Source: Paracoccaceae bacterium (GTDB lineage Bacteria > Pseudomonadota > Alphaproteobacteria > Rhodobacterales > Rhodobacteraceae). From it: a stretch of 64,000 bases of DNA. Positions 26,031 through 35,482 of this stretch are shown here, piece by piece. The translations under genes were made by a program, and so were the position numbers. How positions within the stretch are numbered: the stretch's first letter is position 1; the number at the start of each line of letters is the position of its first letter. Location: NCBI GenBank assembly GCA_004153385.1, contig SDAL01000001.1, forward strand, positions 992,001 through 1,056,000. Direction: 5' to 3'. A model generated the notes under the pieces. The model saw only the letters and a list, made by a program, of their open reading frames with translations. It was not told the DNA's origin and ran no database searches.

Positions 26031-28226
26031 TTAGCCGATGATTGCGTTCAATGTCGCAGAGGGGCGCATGACTGCGGCCACTTTTTTGGGATCGGCGTGG
26101 TAATAGCCTCCCAGATCGACAGGTTGTCCCTCGCCTTCCTTCAATTCGGCCAGAATGGTGGCTTCCTTGTCTGCCAGATCTTTCGCGATCGGTGCGAAAT
26201 GGGCTTTCAGATCGGCGTCATCACCTTGTGCGGCCAGCGCCTCGGCCCAGTAGCGCGCAAACCAGTAATGCGAGCTGCGGTTATCGGCAGCCCCGACCTT
26301 GCGCTCGGGCGAATTGCCGTTTTCCAACAGCTTTTGCGTGGCATCTTCAACGGCTGCCGCGAGAACGCCGGCTTTTGCCTGCCCCTTGTCGGCCAAGAAT
26401 TTGAAGCTTTCGCCAAGCGCGCAGAATTCGCCAAGGCTGTCCCAGCGCAGGTGGTTTTCCTCGACCAGCTGCTGCACGTGTTTGGGCGCCGAGCCACCAG
26501 CACCGGTTTCAAACAACCCCCCGCCCTGCATCAACGAAACGATGGACAGCATCTTGGCAGATGTTCCCAACTCGAGGATCGGGAAGAGGTCGGTCAGGTA
26601 GTCGCGCAGCACGTTGCCGGTGATAGTCACCACATCCTTGCCTGCGCGCATATTTTCCAGCGTAAAGCGGGTGGCTTCGCGCGGGGCCATGATCGGGATA
26701 TCGATGCCCGCCTCTTTCAGCGCCGGCTCGACATATTTGATCAGCTCGGCATCATGGGCACGGGTCGCATCCAGCCAGAATGCCGCAAGGCCGGTGGCTT
26801 TGGTGCGGGCGATGCCCAGCTTGATCCAGTCCTCGATCGGGGCCTTTTTGGCTGTGGCAGAGCGCCAGATATCGCCCGCCTCGACCGCGTGCGAATGCAG
26901 CACATCGCCAGAGGCCAGCACGATTTCCACGCGGCCCTGCGCAGGGATTTCAAACGTGGTCGGGTGCGAGCCGTATTCTTCGGCCTTCTGCGCCATCAAC
27001 CCCACGTTGGACACAGCGCCACATGTGGTCACATCCAGCGCACCGGTTTCTTTGAAATAGGCGATCGTCTCGTCATAAACGGGCGCGTAGGAATTGTCCG
27101 GAATACAGCATTTCGTATCTGCGGTTTTATCATCCGGCCCCCAGCCCACACCACCGGCGCGGATCACCGACGGCATCGAGGCGTCAATGATCACGTCCGA
27201 TGGCACGTGCAGATTGGTGATGCCTTTGGCGGAGTTGACCATATACATCGGCGGTTTGGCATCCAGGGCGGCCTTCAGATCGGCCTCCAGCTCTGCATTG
27301 CCATTGATCCGTGCTTCCAGATCCCCGATGCCGCTGTTGGGATTGAACCCCAGCGCCTTGACCGTTTCGCCATGCTTGGCCAGAAAATCCTCAAGGTAGA
27401 CGGACACGAAATGGCCGAAGATGATCGGGTCGGACACCTTCATCATCGTGGCTTTCAGGTGAACCGAAAACAGCACGCCCGGCTCCATGCTGGCCACTTC
27501 GTCGCGCACAAAATCGCGCAGCGTTTTGGCAGACAGGAAGGTCGCGTCTACAATCTCGCCCTCTTTGTAGGTCAGACCGTCTTTCAAAACCGTCTCGGTG
27601 CCGTCACCTGCGGTAAAGACGATTTTGGCGCCACCGGCCTGAGCGGCGGTGATTGTGGCGGATTTCTCGTTGGCAAAGAAATCATTGCCCGGCATGGACG
27701 CCACGGTGGTTTTGCTGTCTTTCGACCATTCGCCCATGGAATGGGGATGTTTCATAGCGTAGTTTTTTACAGCCTTGGCAGAGCGGCGGTCGGAATTGCC
27801 CTCGCGCAGAACGGGGTTCACGGCAGAACCCTTGATCCCGTCATAGCGTTTCTGGACGTCTTTCTCGGCGTCTGATTTCGGCTCGTAGGGGTAGTCCGGA
27901 ACGGCGTATCCCTGCCCCTGCAATTCCTTGATCGCGGCCGTCAACTGCGAGACGGAGGCCGAGACATTGGGCAGTTTGATGACATTGGCATCGGGTGTTT
28001 TCACAAGATCGCCCAAAACGGCCAGATCGTCGGACACCTGCTGATCGTCATTCAGATAATCGGGGAACGCGGCCAGAATACGGGCCGCAAGCGAGATATC
28101 GCGCGTTGCCACGTCAAGCCCTGCCGCACCGGCATAGGAACGGATGATCGGCAAAAGCGAGCCTGACGCCAGTTGCGGTGCTTCATCAACAACGGTGTAG
28201 ATAATGTCGGGGGTCTTGTCTGCCAT
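26031..28226 (-). CDS. icd: NADP-dependent isocitrate dehydrogenase, monomeric type
   Basis: The 731-residue enzyme oxidises isocitrate to 2-oxoglutarate with NADP in the TCA cycle. It belongs to the large single-chain family: 'IIYTVVDEAPQLASGSLLPIIRSYAGAAGL' at the N-terminus, 'LPNVSASVSQLTAAIKELQGQGYAVPDYPYEP', 'GNSDRRSAKAVKNYAMKHPHSMGEWS' with substrate-binding residues, and 'HYWFARYWAEALAAQ' near the C-terminus. The length fits monomeric IDH (about 740) rather than the 400-residue dimeric type. The ATG at 28226 follows GAACGAGG. It is monocistronic with its own terminator. Confidence 0.95.
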   Translation of the reverse strand: MADKTPDIIYTVVDEAPQLASGSLLPIIRSYAGAAGLDVATRDISLAARILAAFPDYLNDDQQVSDDLAVLGDLVKTPDANVIKLPNVSASVSQLTAAIKELQGQGYAVPDYPYEPKSDAEKDVQKRYDGIKGSAVNPVLREGNSDRRSAKAVKNYAMKHPHSMGEWSKDSKTTVASMPGNDFFANEKSATITAAQAGGAKIVFTAGDGTETVLKDGLTYKEGEIVDATFLSAKTLRDFVRDEVASMEPGVLFSVHLKATMMKVSDPIIFGHFVSVYLEDFLAKHGETVKALGFNPNSGIGDLEARINGNAELEADLKAALDAKPPMYMVNSAKGITNLHVPSDVIIDASMPSVIRAGGVGWGPDDKTADTKCCIPDNSYAPVYDETIAYFKETGALDVTTCGAVSNVGLMAQKAEEYGSHPTTFEIPAQGRVEIVLASGDVLHSHAVEAGDIWRSATAKKAPIEDWIKLGIARTKATGLAAFWLDATRAHDAELIKYVEPALKEAGIDIPIMAPREATRFTLENMRAGKDVVTITGNVLRDYLTDLFPILELGTSAKMLSIVSLMQGGGLFETGAGGSAPKHVQQLVEENHLRWDSLGEFCALGESFKFLADKGQAKAGVLAAAVEDATQKLLENGNSPERKVGAADNRSSHYWFARYWAEALAAQGDDADLKAHFAPIAKDLADKEATILAELKEGEGQPVDLGGYYHADPKKVAAVMRPSATLNAIIG

Positions 28227-28548
28227 GATCCTCGTTCTCCGATTAGGCCCGAAGGCGTTCTGCAGGCGCAACGTCTGGCCTGCCGATGGTATGCGACGCG
28301 CCCGGGGGTCGGCCCGCAGGGCGCATGGTCGCCTAGGGAGGTAATTCAGCGATGCGCCCAAGTCAATGTGTGCAATGGTATACGGGCGTGGTTTGACCTT
28401 GGGGGAACCACGCGGTGCGCGATTTTGCCTGCACCGCCCGAAGCTACCGACAAGGCCAGGGACGCTGCCCCCATCCGCAGGAAGGGGCACTGGTCTTTGC
28501 CAGATCGCGGATCGCGGGCCCGGCAGGCTATGCGCGCACCACATGCTT
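28227..28548. other. Intergenic region upstream of icd
   Basis: About 320 bases between the SelD-fusion stop and icd. It should hold the icd promoter. A GTGGTT / AACCAC inverted repeat with a 12-base spacer lies near 28390-28415. No gene was recognised. Confidence 0.4.
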
Positions 28549-30714
28549 TCACACGCAGGTGATATCCGCTGGCCCGACCACAATCCGCCCGATGATCGCG
28601 GCCTGTGGTACATGGGTGTGAAGCCGCGCCAGAACATCATCCACCACACCCGCGGGAACGGCCGCAAGCAGGCCACCTGCGGTTTCCCTGTCATGCATCA
28701 CAGCCAGCCGCGCCCCGCTGCCACCGCTCACCGGTGCGGCGGTTCGGTTCTGGTCAAAGCCATGTGAACGGATGCCTGCGTGTGCCAAAGCCTCGGCCCC
28801 GTGATAAAAAGGTATGTCTTCCAGCGATACTTCCGCACCGCAACCAGAGGCCCTGCACATCGCCTGCAGATGTCCGGCCAGACCGAACTGTCCGACATGC
28901 GTCATCGCGGTTGCATGATGCGCCAGAATCGCAGCCTCGGCCGCCTGAGATTGCTCCAGCTGCGTCAGAACCCGAACCGTTTCCTCGCCATTGGCACAGG
29001 CGCGGTTGTGAGCTGCGAATATGACACCGCTACCAACAGGACGGGTCAGGACCAGAACATCACCCGGCTTTGCCCCGCTATAGGTGATCGCCTGAGCGGC
29101 CTGCGGCACAAGGCCGCTCAGGCTACAGCCGATGGACATCTGCGCCCCTTCAAGCATGCTCACCCCTGCCACACTCCCCTTCAGGCGCGCCATGACATCA
29201 CGGGCCGTCTCCAGCACCTCTGCCATGGTGCGCTGCTGCAAGGCAGATGACATCGGCGGCAAGATCACCGTAAGCATAGCCGTTTGCGCAACTGCACCCG
29301 CCGACCACAGATCGCCCAGCGCATGGTGCAATGTGATGCGCGTCATGCCGCCGGGATCGGCCACGATGGCCTGCGGCTGCGCGGTGCACAGCACCTGCTG
29401 TCTACCGCCTGTTTGAAGGATCATACGCGTATCATCCGGCCCCACCACGGGGTCCACATGAGCGGGCCCCATCAGATACGCATTGTCCTGCTGATGATCA
29501 TTCCGGCGCGTCATGATGTGGCGCAATGTCACCCTGCGCGATGCCGGTTTGGGGGTATCGGTGGCGCATCCGCGTGCGGGCGTATGAGTGCGTGTCAAAC
29601 GCGCAAACTGGCGCACAGCTGCGCGATCCTTGCGGTCTTTCCAGTGCCACAGGCCGGCGCCTGAAAAACTCCGCCCGCCCTTGATGCCCAGCGCCCGTTT
29701 CCCGCCAAGCGTAATCACCCGCAAGCTATCATCTGTCGACTTCAACATGTGCAATTTGCCGCCCGACAAAAGCGCACGCAGGTTTCGCGCCAGAACCGGT
29801 GCCGCGCGACGGGCGACATCCTCGCCCATAGGCCCTGTACTGGACGGCAGCTGCACCGCCTGCCCAACGGCAAAAAGGGTCTTTATCCCGTCCACCCTCA
29901 GATCACAGGCCACACAGATAGAGCCGTTTTCCGTAGCCAGTCCGGATCGCGCGGGCCAGCCGTCGGTTCCGGGCAAGACCGGAGCTAGTGTAAAATCGCT
30001 TTCCAGAAGGGTGCTGTCGGACAGTTCGACATACTGCGCATCGATGCGTCTGGCCCTTGCACGTTTTCGCAAGCCGATGCCCGCACGTGTGAGTTCGGTT
30101 TCAAACGCATCACGGGCGGTTGCAGACTGGTTCAGCGTGTTGGGTGTTTGCTCTACCACGGTGATCTGGGGCCGGACTGTTTCGGATTTCATCGCATGCG
30201 CCATGGCCATGGCCAGCTCGCCACCTTCCATATCGCCACCGATAACAGTGATGTTCACGGCCCTGCCGGGTTGCTGGGCCAAGCGAAAGGCGTCCCACTG
30301 ACGTATAAACAGATGCTGGGGCGTCATAGCGATGCCGTGGGCCTTGAAGCCCTCGATCTGCGAAGATGTGTCTTGGGGCGCGATATTGATCGACGCCACA
30401 TCATAGGCAATGCTGCGTGACGCCAGATTGATGACCCGGGCTTCGGGGTCAAGCCTGTCCACGTCTCCGACAATCAAACGCGCATTGGCACATCGCGCGA
30501 GTTCGACAAGATCGATTTCAATCTGCGCGCGGCTGTAATGTCCAGCGATATAGCCCGGAAGCATCGGTGCATAGATTACGGTTGGCGTGGAGGAGATAAG
30601 GGTCAGCCGGACTCCGGGCAGCGGGGTTTTGGCCAATATACGCAGCACCATAGCATGGACGACACCGCCACCGATCAACACCAGATCACGATCAAATGGA
30701 ACTGCGGCGTGCAT
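28549..30714 (-). CDS. Degenerate SelD fusion: FAD/NAD oxidoreductase-like domain plus selenide water dikinase-like domain
   Basis: The 721-residue protein matches the bacterial fusion of an NADH-dehydrogenase-like flavoprotein domain (about 1-375) with selenophosphate synthetase (about 380-721). The frame is intact, but key residues are gone. In the first domain the second GxGxxG reads GGDMEG (159-164) and the FAD-contacting GD near residue 284 reads GQ. In the SelD half, the GCxxK motif keeps Cys383 but has Asp386 where the essential lysine should be. The metal aspartate of the TTD motif is Ala445, the GGH motif is replaced by VSML (518-521) and the D of MTDVTGFG is His606. DD at 427-428 and GG near the C-terminal 'TAGGLL' remain. 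The start at 30714 follows GGGAGG. Catalysis of selenophosphate formation looks unlikely. It may be a diverged paralogue with a new role or a decaying gene. Confidence 0.8.
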   Translation of the reverse strand: MHAAVPFDRDLVLIGGGVVHAMVLRILAKTPLPGVRLTLISSTPTVIYAPMLPGYIAGHYSRAQIEIDLVELARCANARLIVGDVDRLDPEARVINLASRSIAYDVASINIAPQDTSSQIEGFKAHGIAMTPQHLFIRQWDAFRLAQQPGRAVNITVIGGDMEGGELAMAMAHAMKSETVRPQITVVEQTPNTLNQSATARDAFETELTRAGIGLRKRARARRIDAQYVELSDSTLLESDFTLAPVLPGTDGWPARSGLATENGSICVACDLRVDGIKTLFAVGQAVQLPSSTGPMGEDVARRAAPVLARNLRALLSGGKLHMLKSTDDSLRVITLGGKRALGIKGGRSFSGAGLWHWKDRKDRAAVRQFARLTRTHTPARGCATDTPKPASRRVTLRHIMTRRNDHQQDNAYLMGPAHVDPVVGPDDTRMILQTGGRQQVLCTAQPQAIVADPGGMTRITLHHALGDLWSAGAVAQTAMLTVILPPMSSALQQRTMAEVLETARDVMARLKGSVAGVSMLEGAQMSIGCSLSGLVPQAAQAITYSGAKPGDVLVLTRPVGSGVIFAAHNRACANGEETVRVLTQLEQSQAAEAAILAHHATAMTHVGQFGLAGHLQAMCRASGCGAEVSLEDIPFYHGAEALAHAGIRSHGFDQNRTAAPVSGGSGARLAVMHDRETAGGLLAAVPAGVVDDVLARLHTHVPQAAIIGRIVVGPADITCV

Positions 30715-31387
30715 GAATGCCTCCCTCAAGCATCATGAGACTGTAAGGGATTGTTTCTGGGCTGACCATATAGCGATGCGTCAATCACATCAGGCCGCCC
30801 TATATGTAGGCTTTCCCGTCACATCCCTAAAAGATCCTGACGTTTGCCTCTGCGGTGAGGCAGCCCTCCTTCGGACGGGACCATACCTGTCGTTGGTTCA
30901 TGGTGCAGTTATGACTACCAAGCATCCATTGATCTGTTCGAGAGCTCCATCAGATACGGTGTAAATCGCCCCCTAAATAACGGTTTGCTTGCGGCGCCGA
31001 ACCCAAGAATTGCGCAAGACAGGCTAGCGGTCGCGCGAAATCCCGTCCTGCCTGCATAGAACAGCGGTCAGGATACCGTCATGGCACGCCGATCCTCGCA
31101 TCAAGCTGTGTCGCGAAACCGCCTGACAGAACAAATAAAGAACATGCATGTTGGAACGCAGCCTTCGCAAGCCGGACTGTGACATTTCCGGCACATAAGT
31201 CCTACACCACACCTTAATGGGACCCTTTCCCAACGTCAGTGCGACATGCCTGTATTGCACACCTCACCTAAAGTTGACTATTAACATCGGGAATTGGGCA
31301 ACGATTGCCATAAGCCCAATCACCCCATCACATCACACTCCAAGGTACGGCGCGGCCTAACCCAGGATACAGTCTTCCGAGGATGCC
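30715..31387. other. Long intergenic region upstream of the TonB-dependent receptor
   Basis: About 670 bases without a convincing gene on either strand. A perfect 12-bp palindrome AACATG-CATGTT lies at 31141-31152, and a TTGACT box at 31274 could be part of the receptor promoter. No tRNA, insertion sequence remnant or iron box was recognised. Confidence 0.4.
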
Positions 31388-33424
31388 ATGCCACTCATTC
31401 CCACCGCCGCGACGCGGCGCGTAGTCCTTTGCACCACAGCCCTTGCCCCGGTTCTTCTGGCAGCCCTCCCCGCGCTTGCCCAAGACGACACCACCCTCGC
31501 CCTTGACGAGATCGTGGTAACCGCATCAGGGTTCGAACAAACCGTCGATCAGGCACCCGCCTCGATCACCGTGATCCCGGGCGAGCAATTGCAAACCCGC
31601 AATGTCACCAACCTCAGCGACGCCCTGCGCGGGGTCCAAGGGGTCAGCACCGTTGGCAGTTCCGGCAGCAAGGACATTTCGATCCGCGGATTGCCGGGGG
31701 ACTACACGCTGATTTTGGTGGATGGCAAACGCCAAGGCACCCGTGAAAGCCGCACCAACGGCTCGTCTGGCTACGAGCAAAGCTTTATTCCGCCGATGGC
31801 CGCGATTGAACGGATCGAGGTTGTGCGCGGCCCGATGTCATCGCTTTACGGGTCGGATGCGATGGGCGGTGTGGTTAATATCATCACCAAACCGGTTGCA
31901 ACGGAGTGGTCCGGCTCTGTTACGGTATCGAGCACGATCCCCGAAGACAACGATGACGGCACCGAAAGTCAGGCACAGTTCTACACCGCAGGGCCTTTGG
32001 GCGCACGCGCAGGTCTGCAGGTGTGGGGCCGCATCCTGCGCCATTCGGAAAGCGATCGTATTGAGGGCACCCCCGGGGAACGCGAACGCGATATCAACGC
32101 CCGCCTGAGTTACATGCTGACCGACACTCAGGACATCCAGTTCGAAGTCGGCAGCACGCGTGTGGAACATGATAGCACAATCGGCAAATCCGTGGACCCA
32201 ACCAACAGCCGCGCCGCCAATAGCGAAGAGGTCAATTACCGCGATCACATAAGCCTGACCCACAAAGGCCGGTTCAATTGGGGCGATACAGAGATGTTCG
32301 TGAACCACGAGCGCGGCGAGCGCAACAGCTGGTCGAACGGCGAACGCTCAACCCGCGCGCCAGAGATCACCAACACCACCGTCGAGGCCCGTGCGACCAT
32401 TGCGTGGGCGCTGGGCGGGGCGCACCGGACAGTGACGGGCGCACAATATATCCGCAACGAGCTTGAGGACCAGAACCCCGGCCTGGATACCACAACGCGC
32501 AATTTCGACATGGACCAATACGCGATCTATGCCGAAGACGAGTGGCAGATCCTGCCCGATTTCGCCCTGACCACCGGCGCACGTGTGACCAAACACAGCG
32601 AATACGGCTCCCATATCTCGCCGCGCATCTACGGGGTTTGGAATGCCACGCCCGATCTGATCATGAAAGGCGGCATCTCCACGGGCTACAAAACACCCAG
32701 CTTGCGTTCCATCGTGCCCGATTACTACTACACCACGGAACGCGGTGCCGGCCTGATCGTGTCCAATCCCGATCTGGACCCCGAAGAAAGCGTGTCCTAC
32801 GAGCTGGGCACCAGCTACATGCTGGGCCAGACCAAACTGGGCGCGACAGTGTTCCGGACCGAGTTCGACAACAAGATCTCGAACTATAAAACCGATCAGC
32901 AAGTGGATGTAGGCAACGGCCCGTTCAACCTGTGGCTGTGGGACAACATCGACGAGGCGGTCATCAAGGGCATCGAGCTTACCGCATCTTCTGACCTGAC
33001 GCCCGATTTGCGTCTGCGCGCATCCTACACCTATACCCATAGCGAGCAGAAATCAGGCGATTACGCAGGCCTGCCCCTGAACCGCACACCACAGCATGCC
33101 GCCTCGCTCAACCTTGACTGGACCACACCGATTGACGGTCTGGATGCCTGGACCGCAGTCAATTACCACGGCACAGAGATCAATTCGGGTCTGCGGATCG
33201 GCGGCAACGGATCGGTTTACGAAACCGATGCAAGCGGCAATGTATTGGCGCGAAAATACGGGGCCTATACCACAATGGATCTGGGCGCGAACTATGCCCT
33301 CAACGACAGCGTAACGCTTTCGGGTGCGATCTATAACATCTTTGATAAAGAGACCGGCGCCGCAGACTATAACAGCGTCAACGAAGGGCGCCGTCTGTGG
33401 GTGTCGGTGACATCGACCTTCTGA
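31388..33424 (+). CDS. TonB-dependent siderophore receptor (FepA/IrgA/CirA type)
   Basis: The 678-residue outer-membrane receptor has a signal peptide ending ALPALAQ, a TonB box-like 'LDEIVVTASG' (about 39-48), a plug domain with 'ISIRGLPGDYTLILVDGKRQGTRESRTNGSSGYEQSFIPP' and 'IERIEVVRGPMSSLYGSDAMGGVVNIITK', and a C-terminal beta-barrel ending in aromatic Phe (SVTSTF). The plug sequence is of the catecholate-siderophore group (FepA, IrgA, VctA). The ribosome site GAGG lies six bases before the ATG. The ABC importer at 9-12.6 kb is a plausible inner-membrane partner. No tonB gene is in the window. Confidence 0.92.
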   Translation: MPLIPTAATRRVVLCTTALAPVLLAALPALAQDDTTLALDEIVVTASGFEQTVDQAPASITVIPGEQLQTRNVTNLSDALRGVQGVSTVGSSGSKDISIRGLPGDYTLILVDGKRQGTRESRTNGSSGYEQSFIPPMAAIERIEVVRGPMSSLYGSDAMGGVVNIITKPVATEWSGSVTVSSTIPEDNDDGTESQAQFYTAGPLGARAGLQVWGRILRHSESDRIEGTPGERERDINARLSYMLTDTQDIQFEVGSTRVEHDSTIGKSVDPTNSRAANSEEVNYRDHISLTHKGRFNWGDTEMFVNHERGERNSWSNGERSTRAPEITNTTVEARATIAWALGGAHRTVTGAQYIRNELEDQNPGLDTTTRNFDMDQYAIYAEDEWQILPDFALTTGARVTKHSEYGSHISPRIYGVWNATPDLIMKGGISTGYKTPSLRSIVPDYYYTTERGAGLIVSNPDLDPEESVSYELGTSYMLGQTKLGATVFRTEFDNKISNYKTDQQVDVGNGPFNLWLWDNIDEAVIKGIELTASSDLTPDLRLRASYTYTHSEQKSGDYAGLPLNRTPQHAASLNLDWTTPIDGLDAWTAVNYHGTEINSGLRIGGNGSVYETDASGNVLARKYGAYTTMDLGANYALNDSVTLSGAIYNIFDKETGAADYNSVNEGRRLWVSVTSTF

Positions 33425-33449
33425 TTGCCGATCCATACTATTGAATTTG

Positions 33450-33477
33450 AAAGCCCGGTGCATCGCGCCGGGCTTTT
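33450..33477 (+). terminator. Terminator after the TonB-dependent receptor
   Basis: AAGCCCGG / CCGGGCTT hairpin followed by TTTTG, 26 bases after the stop. Confidence 0.8.
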
Positions 33478-33568
33478 GTCTGGTGCCATGGGTCATTCAA
33501 GACAGCGCCGTCCTGAACGCCTGCCTGTATCTGCCCCCGCGCGTCCTTCTACACCTGTGTGGCAGTCA

Positions 33569-33605
33569 TAAAAAATGGCGCAGGGTGGATACCTCCCCGC
33601 GCCAT
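33569..33605 (-). terminator. Terminator after the sugar-acid TRAP operon
   Basis: ATGGCGC / GCGCCAT stem followed on the minus strand by TTTTTTA, 33 bases past the large-permease stop. Confidence 0.75.
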
Positions 33606-33637
33606 CTGCCGTGTAAATCGGGTGCTGCGCGCCCCTG

Positions 33638-34909
33638 TCAGATCAATGCAAGCGAGACCGCTGGCACGAAGGTCACGATCGCAAGCCCCAGCAACAGCGC
33701 GAGCATGAAGGGCCAGCCTTCACGAACGAACTCGGAAAACGAGGTTTTGGTCAGATTACACACCAACAGCATCACCGTGCCAACAGGCGGGGTGAGCGTG
33801 CCAAGCGCGAGGTTCAAGATCATGACAATACCGAAATGAACCGGATCGATACCCAGCTGTTCCACAACCGGTTTCAACAGCGGCACAAGGATGATCAAAA
33901 GCGCGTTGCCTTCGATGAACATGCCCAGCACTAGCAACAAGATATTGATGATGGCCAGAAACACCCACGGATTTTCGGTCAGCGTCATGATCCATTCCGC
34001 CAGCGACACGCCTGCGCGCTCCAACGAGAAAATCCACGCAAGCGCCGAAGACATCATGATCACCAAAAGTACCGCAGCCGTCTGGCGGGCCGTCTGGCTG
34101 AAGGCATCCGTGAGATCGCTGACCTTCATCTCGCGGTAGACAAACAGGCCGATGATAATGGTCACAACGGTCGCGACAGCACCGGCCTCGGTGGGGGTGA
34201 ACACCCCAAATCGGATGCCGCCGATAATCACCACAATCAGCAACAATGCGGGCCATGCGCCGAGGAGTGTCGTGCCGGTTTCCTGTGCGCTCGGGCGCGT
34301 GGTGCGCGAGGGTTTGTAGCCATCACGCTTGGCCACCAGATACACCGCTCCGATCAACAGGGCTGCACAAAGAAGGCCCGGCAGGATACCCGCCAAAAAC
34401 ATCTTGCCGATGGACACATCCGCAACCAGACCATAGATGATCAGCGCAATGCCGGGGGGCAGGATCGGCGTGATCAGTGACGAGGCCGCCGTAATCGCCG
34501 CCGCCGTGCCGCGCGAATAGCCCTGCTTGACCATGTCGGGCACCAGCATCCGGCACATCATGGCCGCATCCGCGAGGTTCGACGCCGACAGCCCCCCCAT
34601 TAGCGTGGACAGCATCACGTTGGTATGGCCCAAGCCCCCTGTCAGACGGCCCACCATCAGATCCGCGACCTTCAAAAGCCGCGACGCAATACCGGTGGCC
34701 CCCAGAAGCGAGCCCAGCAGGATGAAGAACGGAATGGCCAGCAGGGAGGTGTTTTGCGTAGGCGCAATCAGGCGCTGTACGGCGATCTGCATCGGGATTT
34801 GTGCAAAGAACACGAAATAGCACAAGATCGCTGCAAACATCGCCAGATAGATCCGCATGTTCAGGGCAAATAGCAAGAACATGAAGGGGATAATGATAAA
34901 CCAGTCCAT
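33638..34909 (-). CDS. TRAP transporter large permease (DctM family)
   Basis: The 423-residue protein has about 12 hydrophobic helices and DctM-family motifs: 'IPFFILLGSLLGATGIASRLLKVADLMVGRLTGGLGHTNVMLSTLMGGLSASNLADAAMM', 'ITPILPPGIALIIYG' and 'LGTLTPPVGTVMLLVCNLTK'. It forms the Na+-driven channel of a tripartite transporter with the DctQ and DctP subunits encoded upstream. Genes for sugar-acid breakdown lie close by (38-43 kb) with shared regulators, so an aldonate or uronate is the likely substrate. Confidence 0.92.
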   Translation of the reverse strand: MDWFIIIPFMFLLFALNMRIYLAMFAAILCYFVFFAQIPMQIAVQRLIAPTQNTSLLAIPFFILLGSLLGATGIASRLLKVADLMVGRLTGGLGHTNVMLSTLMGGLSASNLADAAMMCRMLVPDMVKQGYSRGTAAAITAASSLITPILPPGIALIIYGLVADVSIGKMFLAGILPGLLCAALLIGAVYLVAKRDGYKPSRTTRPSAQETGTTLLGAWPALLLIVVIIGGIRFGVFTPTEAGAVATVVTIIIGLFVYREMKVSDLTDAFSQTARQTAAVLLVIMMSSALAWIFSLERAGVSLAEWIMTLTENPWVFLAIINILLLVLGMFIEGNALLIILVPLLKPVVEQLGIDPVHFGIVMILNLALGTLTPPVGTVMLLVCNLTKTSFSEFVREGWPFMLALLLGLAIVTFVPAVSLALI

Positions 34910-34919
34910 AAGAATTCCT

Positions 34920-35390
34920 TCAGGTCAGATCGCCGCCGGTGCGCCCGCCAAGCAGCCGCACCACACGCACAAGCATCACGATCGCCATCGCCGCCGCACC
35001 GACGGTGACCGCGATATCCAACCAAAACCACGAGACCCGCAGGATCTGGGTTTTCTTCATTGCGGCCCGTTCGGCCAGTTCATATCCAAGCCACGCCATC
35101 CAGCCAAGCAGCCCGGCAGAGGCAAGGCCCACCACCATATCCAGACCGCGCTGCATGGCTTTGTTCAGCAGGTTTGTCACCACATCGATGCGCAGGTGGC
35201 TGTCTTCGATTTCGCAGCCGATTGCGCCCAGAAACACAATCCAGATCATCAACAGGCCCGACATTTCTTCGGTCCACTGGATCGGGGTGCCCAGCAAATA
35301 TCGGGCGACAACTGCGGCCGTCGTGATCACCACAAGGACCAGCACGAACAGTCCGCCCAAAAACGACAAAAAGCGAAAGAATGGCTTCAT
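34920..35390 (-). CDS. TRAP transporter small permease (DctQ family)
   Basis: The 156-residue protein has four membrane helices and the DctQ pattern 'VVARYLLGTPIQWTEEMSGLLMIWIVFLGAIGCEIEDSHLRIDVV'. It associates with the large permease 10 bases downstream. It follows the binding-protein gene by 92 bases. Confidence 0.9.
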   Translation of the reverse strand: MKPFFRFLSFLGGLFVLVLVVITTAAVVARYLLGTPIQWTEEMSGLLMIWIVFLGAIGCEIEDSHLRIDVVTNLLNKAMQRGLDMVVGLASAGLLGWMAWLGYELAERAAMKKTQILRVSWFWLDIAVTVGAAAMAIVMLVRVVRLLGGRTGGDLT

Positions 35391-35482
35391 GGCGGCTCTT
35401 TCTTAAATCGGGAGGGAGGGGAGAAAAAATGACGGATGCGCGGCCATCAAAAGCCGCGCATCACGCCCGTATCCGTATCAGA

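Noticed and set aside
25941-27875. A 644-codon plus-strand open frame opposite icd
   Set aside because: It is an antisense shadow of the monomeric isocitrate dehydrogenase, kept open by GC-rich codon bias. It has no ribosome site and no family features.
30587-30964. A 125-codon plus-strand frame at the 5' end of the SelD fusion
   Set aside because: Mostly antisense to the fusion gene, then intergenic; no ribosome site and no family features.
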